Source: Puccinia triticina
Taxonomy: Eukaryota > Basidiomycota > Pucciniomycetes > Pucciniales > Pucciniaceae
DNA: 64,000 nucleotides
NCBI RefSeq assembly: GCF_026914185.1
Contig: NC_070558.1
Coordinates: forward strand, 8,441,501-8,505,500
Direction of reading: 5' to 3'
Both the position numbers and the translations under genes were made by a program. The notes under the pieces were generated by a model. The model was given only the letters and a program-made list of their open reading frames with translations. It ran no database searches and was not told where the DNA came from. Every line of letters starts with the position of its first letter. Within the stretch, counting starts at the first letter, position 1. Of the stretch, positions 11,319 through 21,672 are shown piece by piece.

Positions 11319-11566
11319 GGCCCCAATTATAAACACTTTTTTGAGATATTTTTGAAACGTTTTTGAAAATGAACTGAAAAGTTTTTGAAAACAAAATGAA
11401 AACATTTTTTTTCCAAAAATGGTTCAAACACACCTCCTGAGTGTATTTGAGTGCATCTGCAATATTTTTGAAATTAAAAAGATTTCAAAAAAAAGTTCAA
11501 TTTCTTTTTTGGGCAAGTTCAAAAACTTTTCGAAAATATCTCAAAAAAGTGTTTATAATTGGGGCC
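11319..11566. mobile_element. Tourist-like MITE (PIF/Harbinger type), TSD TAA
   Basis: 248 bp with terminal inverted repeat GGCCCCAATTATAAACAC and long internal complementarity (CACTTTTTTGAGATATTTT against AATATCTCAAAAAAGTG), flanked by TAA (11316-11318, 11567-11569). Non-coding; would need a transposase supplied elsewhere. Confidence 0.8.
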
Positions 11567-11649
11567 TAAATCACTCGGCACGGGACAGAGAAAAAAACCG
11601 TGCGCAAATCTGACGTCCCTCCTGCCAAGGGCTGTCTGAGGCTTGCTTT

Positions 11650-11838
11650 GCAAGACACACGCCCACAGCAGAGGGACTTTTAAGTTTGCTTGTCCAAGCA
11701 GTTTTCAGCTAAAGATTGATCCGACAAGTTTGGCAGTCCAAACCCAGCAGAAAGCGGATCTGGGCGGACAAAATCTGTCCAAAAGCTGCTTGGGCAAAAC
11801 TGTCCGGCTAGCTAATTTCTGCAGTGCTTGTTGAAGAC
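11650..11838. repeat. Foldback repeat with TTGTCCAAGC arms, second copy
   Basis: Same family as 4020-4195: GCTTGTCCAAGCAG, CAGTCCAAACCCAGCAG, GCTGCTTGGGCAAAACTGTCC and TAATTTCTGCAGTGC. In the unit spacers this repeat leads straight into GCAGCTCGACACC; here a TIR element separates the two. Confidence 0.6.
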
Positions 11839-11873
11839 AGACTACCCCTAGCCTAACTAAGCCTCTTGAACTG

Positions 11874-13563
11874 TGTGGTGACCATACTCGTGGCGCTGCA
11901 GGCGCGCAGGATTTCCGGCCAGACTTCAAGCTCAGCAAACTTCAAGATCTAACGCGCAGAATTGAAGCTAATCAGCGCGCTTTGGCGGCAGAACCCTCAA
12001 GGCGTCTCAGGATCAAGAAGGCCACGTGTCCTACCTTGTGTTGCTCTGTTCTTTTTCTGTTCTTTTTTCTTTTTTCTCTTTCTTTTCCTTGCTTCTGACC
12101 CACTTTGCCTTTTGTTTCTATATGCGCATGTTGGAGAGGCCATGTTATGTGGGGGGTTGGCTGTTTCTGTTTTGTCTTAGGTTGTTTTTTTTGTTTGTTT
12201 TGTTGGGTTGGTTTTCTTCTTTTCCTCTCTCCTCTTTTGTTGTTGTTGCGCGCGCGTGCGTGCAGGTGTATGATGACCTGTCCGCAGGTGTCACAACCCC
12301 AAAAGTCTGAGTTCAGATCGAACTCAGATGATGGGGCAGCATGGACTTCGTCTGAACCATAAGGAAATATCCCAGATCATCCATCAACCTCAAGAATCCT
12401 GAATCCAAAGCTTATTGATCCGATTGTTTGCCGATATACTTGCGGTGTGGTAGATGGAAAAGTGAAAAATCAAAAGTTTTTTCTCATACATATATTTACT
12501 TGTAATACGCCTCAAGATACCATCAAACAGACCTCAGAAATGGATTCTACGGCCAATTTTACCCCTAGTCACCACTGGAAGCATCACCAGAACCCCGCTG
12601 GATCGGGACCTAGACTTCTTTGGACACTGGACACCAATCACACGTTCAACATACCCAGTCACCAACCTGTCACAAGATTTAAGACAAGGATCACAGCATT
12701 ATGCTTATACACATCAAAGGATACAAACATACATCTCCCCATCAGACTACATTCATTACATATTATCAATCTACTGTCACTTTAGGCAGCCTTCATGCGG
12801 CCCTACTGCATTCTTATGACATCATTTATGTACCCCTGACACATTATGACATCATTTGTATCTACTCTCACCAGCTAAAATCCCTCACACTGTTGTTTAG
12901 ATTAGTTGAAACCCTAACCCACAAGCCCTCTGGGGCTCCACTTTTTGTCTATATAAGGAGCTCTCTCCTCCCCAGTTGTCAGCTCCTCAGCTCAGTACTC
13001 ACCAGTTATTTACATACCACCCTTCCCACTTACCATCACCACCACACATCACTACATCCCATATATTTGCAAATAACTACTGAACTCACTCTCAAAATCT
13101 CACATACCTGTCATCGAACAACTTCATCTGGAATTAGACCAGACCTATCACTTGATTAAAACCTGCCAAGCATAGCTTGGTGGGTCTTGTTGACTGATAG
13201 CATAGAAGGGCAGAGTTTGCACCTCCATCATCCCCTTCTCCATTCAGCAAAAGGGTTTCACAACCACTTTTGAGTCTTACAGCGGAGCTTCTGAGTTCAT
13301 CCTCTCAGCCCCGTGTCAATCTCCTTCTAGATTCCCTTCCTTTAGATCACTTTCCCGGCTTTCTTTGTTCCCAGATACTCAACACCAAAACCACCGCCAA
13401 CGGAAATCTACTCTCCGTCATCTCTGACAAAAATCCCTCTCCCCAAAACGCTATCCATTTGAATCCCAGATCCCTCACTTTCCCGGACCACCGTGAAGGC
13501 AGCGCACGGCGCACTTTCCCTTCCAGTAACTGCCAATGGCCCAGCACCGGTCGGAGTTCCACA
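11874..13563 (+). mobile_element. Solo LTR, family 1, copy A, split by another LTR
   Basis: Starts TGTGGTGACCATACTCG and ends TCGGAGTTCCACA. Target duplications ACTG and ACGG match at 3 of 4 bases. Without the nested 836-bp LTR and its extra 4 bp it is about 850 bp, like copies C (829) and D (856). Contains the pyrimidine-rich tract and GCGCGCGTGCG segment typical of this family (12030-12270). Confidence 0.7.
12446..13281 (+). mobile_element. Solo LTR, family 2, second copy, TSD GCGG
   Basis: TGTGGTAGATGGAAAAG to CTTTTGAGTCTTACA, 836 bp, flanked by GCGG (12442-12445, 13282-13285). TATA box CTATATAAGGAGC near 12951. It interrupts family-1 LTR copy A, so it is the youngest of the three nested insertions here. 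Confidence 0.8.
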
Positions 13564-14855
13564 ACGGAGGGGGGGACACCCGCTTCCCAAAGGGACTCTC
13601 CTTAGGAGGGGCTTATGACTAATGTTGTAATTTTGGCTTGAGGGTTTGGGTTGTTTGTGGCTTTCTAGCCATATTTCTTCTTTTTCCCCTCACACAACAA
13701 AAACTGTTCCAACCCGGGTGAAGCTATGAAGGGGTGGAACAGCCAAGCTTCTTGGCTTCCAGTTCCTGTCCTCAAAGTGAAAATCTGTTGCACAAGCTGG
13801 ATTGGGCAAGACATCTAAAACAGAGCTTGGTTCCTGGGGATTGAATTGAATACTGTACTGTTTTTCAATACATTCACATGATACAGCTCAGAATGACCTT
13901 CAAAACCAAAAGTTTGAAGGAGCATGGAAAGAGAAGGGTTGGGTTCTCAGGGATGAGTGTAGCGTCAAAAGATGGGGAAGAACCAGAGGATTCTCATGGT
14001 CCAAAGGGCGTGTGTGGGGCTGTTTGGAAACAAGGTCAAAATTGGAATGGCACAAATCCCCCACCAAAAGGCCACAAACCCTCAGGCCAAAATGTGGACA
14101 TTAGTCCCAAGTCCCTCCTTCGGAGGTTGCGCTTCGCGCCAGCCCAGGCTGTACCAGGGCCCTCCAATGTGGGGGACTTGTGTTAAGTTAGAGACTACCC
14201 GCAGCTCGACACCAGCTACGCCGAATGATCAAGATTTGTGCGTAGTTGACAGTCAAACGGAAGCCGCAGATCCCTGCGCAGAGCGATTTCCTTAGGAAAT
14301 GGGGCGGCTTCGCCACTAGCGCCTGTGCGACACACCGAGCCTCCACCAGGTGGCAGGGACTGGTGAGGTTGCGGATCAACTGCCCTCTACTGCACAGTGC
14401 AACTTTGCCGCAGGTCGCTGCGTGTTATCCTTCGCCCGGAACTTGAAGCACGAGCTGGCCCGGGTGGTCCTGACAAGGCAGAATAGCTCTTTGGAGCCAG
14501 TGGACCGGTGGACCAGTGCACCGGTCTGTGCCTTCATGTGCCGGATGGACACCCAAAGGCATTTCTGCATCACCGCCGCCAACCAATCACAGCTTGTCGG
14601 ACGGCTCTTTGACTCCCTTTTCATCATTCCGTCGAGCCCGCGCACTCCAAGGCACTAGGCCGGTCTGGGAGGAAATCGCCCCCGAGATCTCCATCCTATC
14701 CAGCCATCTCGCCGCCAGTAGCCGGTTTGAAATAAAATTAACCTCTATTTTGGCCAGCTACCTGAGATGGCGCTCTCGAGATCCACGCGACTGCAAGCTA
14801 CTGGAACCACTAGTGGATTTTTGGAGAATACGTTGACTGAAGATATGGTCGTGAT

Positions 14856-14868
14856 CCCCATAAAAGGA
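14856..14868 (+). promoter_or_regulatory. TATA-like box of 114-codon copy 3
   Basis: CCATAAAAGGAGC replaces CCATATAAGGAGC of the other copies by one T-to-A change. The leader and its intron acceptor (ATTAACAG) are retained. Confidence 0.5.
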
Positions 14869-15209
14869 GCATCAACTCCTTCGGTTGCACTCATTCCCCA
14901 TCCAAACATCCACACTTTTTCACAACACAAACTACCAACCTCGAATCCATCTTACCAAGATTCAACTTCACCAACTCAACCAAACCCCCAAGCATTCTTC
15001 AAAAACATCCCAGCTCGCGCCACATCAATCTTCCCAGTTTTTGATTCCTCAGATTTCGAAACTCATCCGCAGTCTGAAAGCTTGCATCATCTCTTTTGCC
15101 CCCTTAACCAATCCAGTAAGTTCAAATTGGTTCGGCCTCTTTCAGAAGTTTATCAAAAACAATTATAACTAACTGATTTCTTTGCAATTAACAGTATTCA
15201 TTTTTCAAG

Positions 15210-15554
15210 ATGATGACCAACTCCCCACACACCACCTACTTCTCTTTCCCCGCCTACGAGAGCCACTTCGTCAGCGAGGCAGAAGAGGAACCCACCCCAG
15301 TCACACCAACACTCTCCCAAAAAGCGCTTGAGCCAATGGTTGACTACGCGGCTGAAACCTACCCCATCATCCAGCGGGATGGACGCCTCGAGGCTGAAAT
15401 CGAGCTCATACTTTACCTAGCCGGAGCCAGTTCGGCCCCTGCTGGGGGGAAAGCCGCCTCGCTATACTCGCAGTCCTCATCTTCCAACAGCTCCATCATC
15501 TCATCCTCTTCTTCCTTGTTCAAATCCATCAAGAGCTGGTGTCGGTTCCGTTAG
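15210..15554 (+). CDS. 114-aa protein of the four-copy family, copy 3
   Basis: Intact frame. Differences from copy 2 include Ala for Val at 23, Glu for Ala at 25, Thr for Ala at 28, Ala for Thr at 48, a change around residues 74-79 (SSAPAGG), Phe for Ile at 103 and a final Arg. The IIQRDGRLEAEIELIL block is unchanged. The start and leader intron are as in copies 1 and 2. No length change despite many point differences, which is what a constrained coding sequence would show. Confidence 0.65.
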   Translation: MMTNSPHTTYFSFPAYESHFVSEAEEEPTPVTPTLSQKALEPMVDYAAETYPIIQRDGRLEAEIELILYLAGASSAPAGGKAASLYSQSSSSNSSIISSSSSLFKSIKSWCRFR

Positions 15555-16786
15555 GCTCACAAAGAACGGCAAACCGAAAGAACCAATCATCTTCTCGCGG
15601 ATATGCACGGCACTAACCCGTGCGGACCCAGAAAACCATGCTGAGGCCCTTTCTATGACCACCATATCTGAAGTCTCGATACTCTCCCAGCCTCCAAGAA
15701 AATCTCTCTTCTCGCCTCTGCACGCGACGGATACTCATCAAGGGATTCCAAGCAGCACAGAGAGACCATGCACTATCAAGATTATCAAAACAATCCAAAA
15801 GCTCGCTGAATCATATTCAGTGCTAGTGTTATCCTCATCTGTGATGACCCAGTGCTTCGCAGCCGACGCACCAAGCAATTTGTTATCAATTTTCCTCACA
15901 CCATCTGGCCCATCAACCAATCTGCCTGTCTGGCCCATCAAGCAATCTGTCGTCGTCCTTCCCGTTACTGTTTAGTCTGTCTTTTATACTCGTACTTAGC
16001 CAATCAACCAAACCGGAACCATCATTCTCCTGAATCTCTGTATCCTTCAGTCTTGTCACCAATTGTCAACATCTTGTCCAGATATCTGTATTCCAAAGTT
16101 TTTCGTCACATTATTAGTTTACACATCCCAACATACAACTGAACTATCTTATCTGTCAAAGACATTTCATCCTGGTTATTTTCCGTATTTTCAGTAGTGT
16201 TGTTTGTTGTTGAATCAGTTTGTGTCCGTAATGTGTTCAGTCCTGACCAGTCCGTTATTAAAGCATAGTTTTGACCACAAAATAAACCCTATTTGCTCCC
16301 TTGGCAATTGCCATCGTGAGAGTTGACTCCTGCTGCCGCTCACCACATTGCTTCAGCCTTTTGGGTGAAGGGCCGTTTTTTGTTTAGATTGACGCGCTGA
16401 TTTAGCAGGAATGAACGCACTTCCTGCAATCCCATCTCTATTCCAATGTGTTTAGGTATGTATTTGGGACTTAAGCCAAGCTCTCCGTTCACCTACAGGT
16501 TTTCAAACTGCTTCGCTGCTTTTGGCCACCGGTGGTTTTTGAGTTAGAATTACTCCTATTCAGAATTATTTCGCCCAAATAGATCATAGATGCATACATT
16601 AGCGTAGTGCCACTTTAATCCTATATGCTCTCAAGGTCTTGCGTTAACCTGCCTGGCCTGCGCTGCATAAACTATCCGCGTAGACACCTTTGTCCAATGA
16701 GTTCAGCGGCCCAGGCCCAGTAAATTGCAGAACTCACCAGAAAAATCTGTCCGGCAACTGCTCGCACAACGCACAGTTTTGGGCAG

Positions 16787-17501
16787 TGTGGAACTCCTAC
16801 CGTGCCAGGCGGTAGGCAGTTAGTTGGAGGGGAATGGGGAGTTTGAAGAGAAATGCCCTCCGGGTAATGGTCAGATAAGCGCTGAGGATTGTGTTTGCAA
16901 TGAGATGTAGGGAGATTTTACGACGGTGTTCAGCGCGCGTCGGCGGCTAAGTTGATTGAGAGGAGGCTGGGGTACTACCGGCGAGTGTGATCAAGCAAAG
17001 GGATCTCGGGATCAGAGAGAGAGATTGGGATAAATGAAGCTCAGAGAGCGCTCTTGAGGGCGCCAAAGATCAGATCAATAAGGATTGATTACTGTCTGAC
17101 TTGGATCAGTACAGAGTTCATGCCGCCCCCATCCTCCAAGTTTGAGTTGAACTTGGCATCTGGGGTTTGTGACATGTGGCATACCTGTCCTCATGTCCGC
17201 ACAAACAACCAAAACAGAACAAAACACAAGACAAACAAAAACCAAACCTCCACTCTGAACCTACCAACACGCGCAATGAGAAATGTAAAAGAAACAAGAC
17301 AACAAAAGACAACAAAAGAAAACAAACAAGCAAATGACAGAATAAACACAAAAATAAAGGAAATCCTGAAACGGCTGGAGGATCTTGAAGACAGAGTTCC
17401 TGAGACTGGGAGGATGAAAGCTGAATATTTTGAGGACTGGATATGCGCCACACACTGCTGATTTGATGTGAATCACTGCCTGTACCATTTGGCACACCAC
17501 A
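16787..17501 (-). mobile_element. Solo LTR, family 1, copy B, TSD GCAG
   Basis: On the minus strand it starts TGTGGTGTGCCAAATGG and ends GGTAGGAGTTCCACA, 715 bp, flanked by GCAG (16783-16786 and 17502-17505). It sits in the spacer between units 3 and 4; the matching spacer between units 1 and 2 is uninterrupted at GGGCAG-CTAATTTTTG, an empty-site comparison that confirms the insertion. Confidence 0.85.
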
Positions 17502-17584
17502 GCAGCTAATTTTTGAGGTGAGGGTATGTGAAGAATCCACATGAAATGAAATGGAAGCTTGGCAACCATCACTACATGTCACAA

Positions 17585-17755
17585 ACCAACTGCTGGGACC
17601 GGCTTGTCCAAGCGGGTTTCAGCTAAGAGTTGTCCGACCAGTTGGGCAGTCCAAACCCAGCAGAGGGCAGAGATGGGCGGTTAAAATCTTTCCAAAAGCT
17701 GCTTGGACAGGAATGTCCGGGTAGCTAGCTAATTTCTGCGGTGCTCGTTGAAGAC
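17585..17755. repeat. Foldback repeat with TTGTCCAAGC arms, third copy
   Basis: Same arrangement as 4020-4195 and in the same place relative to the following 114-codon unit, so it duplicated together with it. Confidence 0.6.
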
Positions 17756-18422
17756 AGATTCCCCGCATCGGGGGCTGCGGATCCTTGCGCAGAGCGATTT
17801 CCTAAGGAAATGGGTGGGCTTCGCCGCTAGCGCCTGTGCGACACACCGAGCCTCCACCAGGGACTTGTGAGGTTGGGCCGGATGTTCATGTAGCGGTGAT
17901 TTGATTGCCGAGGTCTGGGACCATAGGAACAGGATCCACTGCCCTCTGCTGCAGCTTTGCCGCGAGTCGCTGCTTGTTATCTTTCGCCCGGTGCGTTCCT
18001 CGCCCGGAAGGTCGAGCTGGCTCGGGTGGTCCTGACGAGGCAAAATAGCTATCTGGGGCCAGTGGACCGGTGGACCAGTGCGCCGGTGGGTGCCTTCATG
18101 TGCCAGGTGGATACCAAGAAGCACTTTAACATCAGTCGCCGACCAATCACAGCTCGCCGGATGGCTCTTTGACTCCCTTTTCCTCATTCCACGGAGCCCG
18201 CACCCTCCAAAGCTATCACCAGGCCGGTCTGGGAGGAAATCGCCCCCAAGATCTCCATCCTATCCAGCCATCTCGCCGCCAGTAGCCGGTTTGAAATGAA
18301 ATTAACCTCTATTTCGGCCAGCTACTTCGAGATGGCGCTCTCGAGATCCACGCGACTGCAAGCTACTGGAACCACTAGTGGATTTTGTGAGGATACGTTG
18401 ACTGAAGATATGGCCGTGATCC

Positions 18423-18433
18423 CCATATAAGGA
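18423..18433 (+). promoter_or_regulatory. TATA box of 114-codon copy 4
   Basis: CCCATATAAGGAGC as in copies 1 and 2. The leader intron downstream is damaged in this copy. Confidence 0.6.
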
Positions 18434-18747
18434 GCATCAACTCCTTCGGTTGCACTCATTCCCCATCCAAACATCCACACTTTTTCACAACACAAACTAC
18501 CAACCTCGAATCAATCTCACCAAGATTCAACCTCACCAAACTCAACCAAACCCCCAAGCATTCTCCAGAAAGACCCCAGCTCGCGCCACCTCAATCTTCC
18601 CAGTTTTTGATTCCTCAGATTTCGGAACTCATCCGCAGTTATAAGCTTGCATCATCTCTTTGCCTTCTGGGAACCAATCCAGTGAGTTCAAATTAGTTCA
18701 GCCTCTTTCAGAAGGTGAAAAACAATCCTTACTAACTGCTTTTCAAG

Positions 18748-19092
18748 ATGATGACCAACTCCCCACACACCACCTACTTCTCTTTCCCTTCCTACGAGAG
18801 CCACTTCGTCAACGAGGTAGAAGAGGAACCCACGCCAGTCACGCCAACACTCTCCCAAAAAGCGCTTGAGCCAATGGTCGACTACACGACTGAAACCTAC
18901 CCAATTATCCAGCGGGATGGACGCCTCGAGGCTGAAATCGAGCTCATACTTTACCTGGCCGGAGCCAGTTCACCCTCTGCCGGGGGGAAAGCCGCCTCGC
19001 TATACTCGCAGTCCTCATCTTCCAACAGCTCCATCATCTCATCCTCTTCCTCTTTGATCAAATCCATCAAGAGCTGGTGTCGGTTCAGTTAG
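18748..19092 (+). CDS. 114-aa protein of the four-copy family, copy 4
   Basis: Intact frame with Ser for Ala at 15, Asn for Ser at 22, Thr-Thr at 47-48 and otherwise family-typical sequence. The leader differs: about 24 bp between CTAACTGCTT and TTCAAGATG are missing, removing the AACAG acceptor used in copies 1-3. Either this copy splices at CAAG next to the ATG, keeps the intron in its leader, or is silent. The coding frame itself is undamaged. Confidence 0.6.
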   Translation: MMTNSPHTTYFSFPSYESHFVNEVEEEPTPVTPTLSQKALEPMVDYTTETYPIIQRDGRLEAEIELILYLAGASSPSAGGKAASLYSQSSSSNSSIISSSSSLIKSIKSWCRFS

Positions 19093-20618
19093 GCCTGCGA
19101 AGAATGGCAAAGCAAAACAACCAAATATCATCTCGCGGATATGGACGGCACTAACTCGTGCGGACCCAGCAAACCATGCTGAGACCCTTTACATGACCAT
19201 CATATTTGAAGTCTCGATCCTCTCCCAGCCTCCAAGAAAAGCTCTCTTCTCGCCTCTCTAATCAACGGACGCTCATCAAGGAATTCCGAGCAGCAGAGAG
19301 AGCCAACGCAGTGGCCACCCAACTTCCATCGCACCTATCTTGGACAGCTTGGCATCAAGCCTCCAAAACCAACAACTATGGAAACACTCCAAAAGCTCGC
19401 TGAATCTTATTCAGTTTTAATGTTATCATCATCTGCAATGATCCGGTATTTCAAAGCCGACGCATCAAGCAATCTGTTATCATCTTTCCTCGCACCCTCG
19501 TGTCCATCAAGCAATCTGTCGTCGTCCTTCCCGTCACTGTCTAGTCTGTATCTTATACTCCAACTGGTTATACCATCAGTCTCTCCTGAATCTCTGTATC
19601 CTTCAGTCTTGTCACCAACTGCCAACATTTTGTCCAGATATCTGTACTCCAAGTTTTTCATCGCATCATTAGTTTATAAACCCAAACATTCAACTAAACC
19701 ATCTTATCTGTCAAACTCAAAGATATTCCATCCTGGTCATTTTCCGTATTTTTTGTAGTGTTTGTTTTGTATCAGTTTGTATCAGTAATATGTTCAGTCC
19801 TGACCGGTCCCTTAATAAAGCATAGTTTTGGTTACAAAATATACCATATTAGCCCCCTTGGCCATCGAAAGTTTGAGGAATTAAGTACTTTGGCAGTTTA
19901 CCTTGACCAAAAATGGCTGTCTGGACACATAATATAGAGACCACCGAGCTATTAGCTCTGGCCGTGGTATCATTGATAGCTTGCTAGATTTGAAGTAGAT
20001 ATGTGTCGCTTCCGCCTGAAACGCGGTGATTGTGCTCAGCTAGAGAAGCGCAAAGAACCACGTTGTAGTGCGTGGCCGTGAATTCAATCCTGTTGTATCA
20101 CAATGAGGACCCGCCCAAGATATGGCAGAGGAAGTGAGGCGCCATGAGCCACGCGACTCTAAAACTGTGATTTTTCGTCCGTTGACGGACAGTCATGCTT
20201 GCGGCATTAGACCTGACTGCGACCAATTTGAAGGTTTCCCTCAAGGTCTGCGTGCAAAGACAACATAACAATCTTACAAAGCATTCCAACAACTCTACAT
20301 CATGAGAGATAGCTCGAGTCAATCATCCAATTTCTTTGTGGATGCAAGCTATGTATGTTAAACATGCTCCCAGGGTAGTACCTCCCACGTTGTTCCAAAA
20401 GTAGCTGATTTGATTCCTCTCCAGATTATCTACGCTACAACTGTTTTACAGTATGGCTGAAATGATCGGTGTTTTCGATTGGTATGTACATGTGCATCAG
20501 TGATTGGAGATAAAGCCGGTGGATTGATGCGAGGCGGAAGAACAGGAAGCGAGTTTATTCGAGAAGTGGTATTGTTAACAAAAAAGCGGATATCAAAAGT
20601 GAGAGACTCCTCTTTCTG

Positions 20619-21467
20619 TCATGAGAGCTGGATTGAGGGCGAAGATGCGATGCGGCGGAGCATCTCGAATGTCCCAGCAACAATCAATTCGTGCTCCACG
20701 TCATGCATTCGCTGCTTAAGGCCATCAAGAGATTCGTCCTTCTTTAATTCTACGGTACGTGTAAGTATCGGTGCACCCCTATCGACTTCAGCTATGACCT
20801 GACCAATTTCGGGCCAATTTTCCGATCAGCAAATGCGCCACTAACGATGGGAAAAATGGATGGCACAAGACTTACCTCATGAATCATTACGCCAGTTTCT
20901 GTCACTTCTTGTCTGCCTGCAGGGCCTGCCTCCCAAGCCCTTTCGATAGCATTGGCCCCATCGAACTGTCCAGGCAGGGCGGGGTGTAGGTTAATGATAG
21001 GAATCGGGGTTGATGGGTTACTGGAGTTCCAATCTGAACGCATCTCTTTCAGAAACGGTTCGCTGAGGATGTGCATGAAGCCAGCAAGGACGACCAGATG
21101 AGGACGGCCGGTCTTGATTACGGCTGCCAGTTCAAGATCGTATCGAGAACGAACCTCCGCCTCGTCTGTAAGATGAGGATTCTGCTTTCGAAACGCGGCT
21201 AGGCTGTGGACCTTGGTAGGGATCGGAGGTTGAGCTGCTTGTGCTCGTTCTATTCCATAGGCAAACTTCGAGTTCGAGACAACCAGGCTGATCCGAGCTG
21301 CCGGGGTTTGAAACGAAGGAACGGCATCGATTAAAGCTTGCAGGTTGCTACCTGGTATCAAGTGAGGACTAGTTAGTTCCGCCTACAGGAAGCCGTAGAA
21401 GTATGCGAATCAACTGACCTGTTCCTGAGATAAGGACCACGAGATTCAAAGGTTGTTGAGACATCAT
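20619..21467 (-). CDS. ADE8: Phosphoribosylglycinamide formyltransferase (GAR transformylase)
   Basis: Transfers a formyl group from 10-formyltetrahydrofolate to GAR in purine biosynthesis; cytosolic. Three exons on the minus strand: 21467-21419, 21351-20876, 20798-20619 (234 aa); both introns are GT-AG and the frame is kept. The start ATG ATG TCT is followed by LNLVVLISGTGSNLQALID, the N-terminal strand and phosphate loop of the family. Catalytic residues are visible: N137 and H139 in INLHPALPGQFDGANAI, and D181 in VDRGAP after TETGVMIHE. The length is close to that of the stand-alone fungal enzyme, unlike animal trifunctional GART. The gene is divergent from MAD2 with about 205 bp between starts. 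No missing motif. Confidence 0.93.
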
Positions 21468-21672
21468 ATGAATGTTTGCTGGTGATGCGGCTGGGACCGG
21501 CAAGCCATCTGCGCTCCGAAGCCACTCGGTGGTATGCATACAGCCAGACCGCCAGATGCATAGCGCATAAAGACTTGTGGCTGGCCGCCATTCGGAGACT
21601 CGACGCCGGGCACTTTATGTTCCGCATGCGCCTCGTCACACCCGACAACCTTCGCAGTCGATTGATATCCCG
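21468..21672. promoter_or_regulatory. Bidirectional promoter region between ADE8 and MAD2
   Basis: The 205 bp between the two divergent start codons must carry both promoters or both 5' leaders. No clear TATA box is seen. The Mad2 frame stays open upstream of its chosen start but without family similarity. Confidence 0.45.

Larger units (their letters stand above)
11848..14191. mobile_element. TIR element with 9-bp target duplication, nested host
   Basis: Left end CTAGCCTAACTAAG, right end (reverse complement) CTAACTTAACACAAG, flanked by the 9-bp duplication AGACTACCC (11839-11847 and 14192-14200). A 9-bp duplication points to Mutator-like elements. It interrupts the spacer that precedes copy 3: 11838 and 14201 join into the sequence seen before copy 2. 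A solo LTR (11874-13563) sits inside it, and a second solo LTR inside that. Relatives start at 41041 and end at about 47764. No transposase frame is visible. Confidence 0.7.
14415..16430 (+). repeat. Copy 3 of the four-copy 114-codon unit
   Basis: More diverged than copies 1 and 2. The TATA box is CCATAAAAGGAGC (about 14858) and the poly(A) signal is ATTAAA (about 16257). It lacks about 100 bp of the tail after CCGCTCACCA. A deletion in the 3' region removes part of the second open frame. Confidence 0.85.
17975..19880 (+). repeat. Copy 4 of the four-copy 114-codon unit
   Basis: Similar to the others from the GTTATCTTTCGCCCGG region to AATAAA (19814-19819). Similarity ends near GTTTGAGGAATT; the tail after CTCCTGCTGCCGCTCACC seen in copies 1-3 is absent. 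Confidence 0.85.

Noticed and set aside
10172..13281. The two family-2 LTRs as the pair of one complete retrotransposon
   Set aside because: Each has its own 4-bp duplication (CCGG and GCGG), they differ by indels, and the DNA between them contains a MITE, a foldback repeat and other insertions instead of gag-pol.
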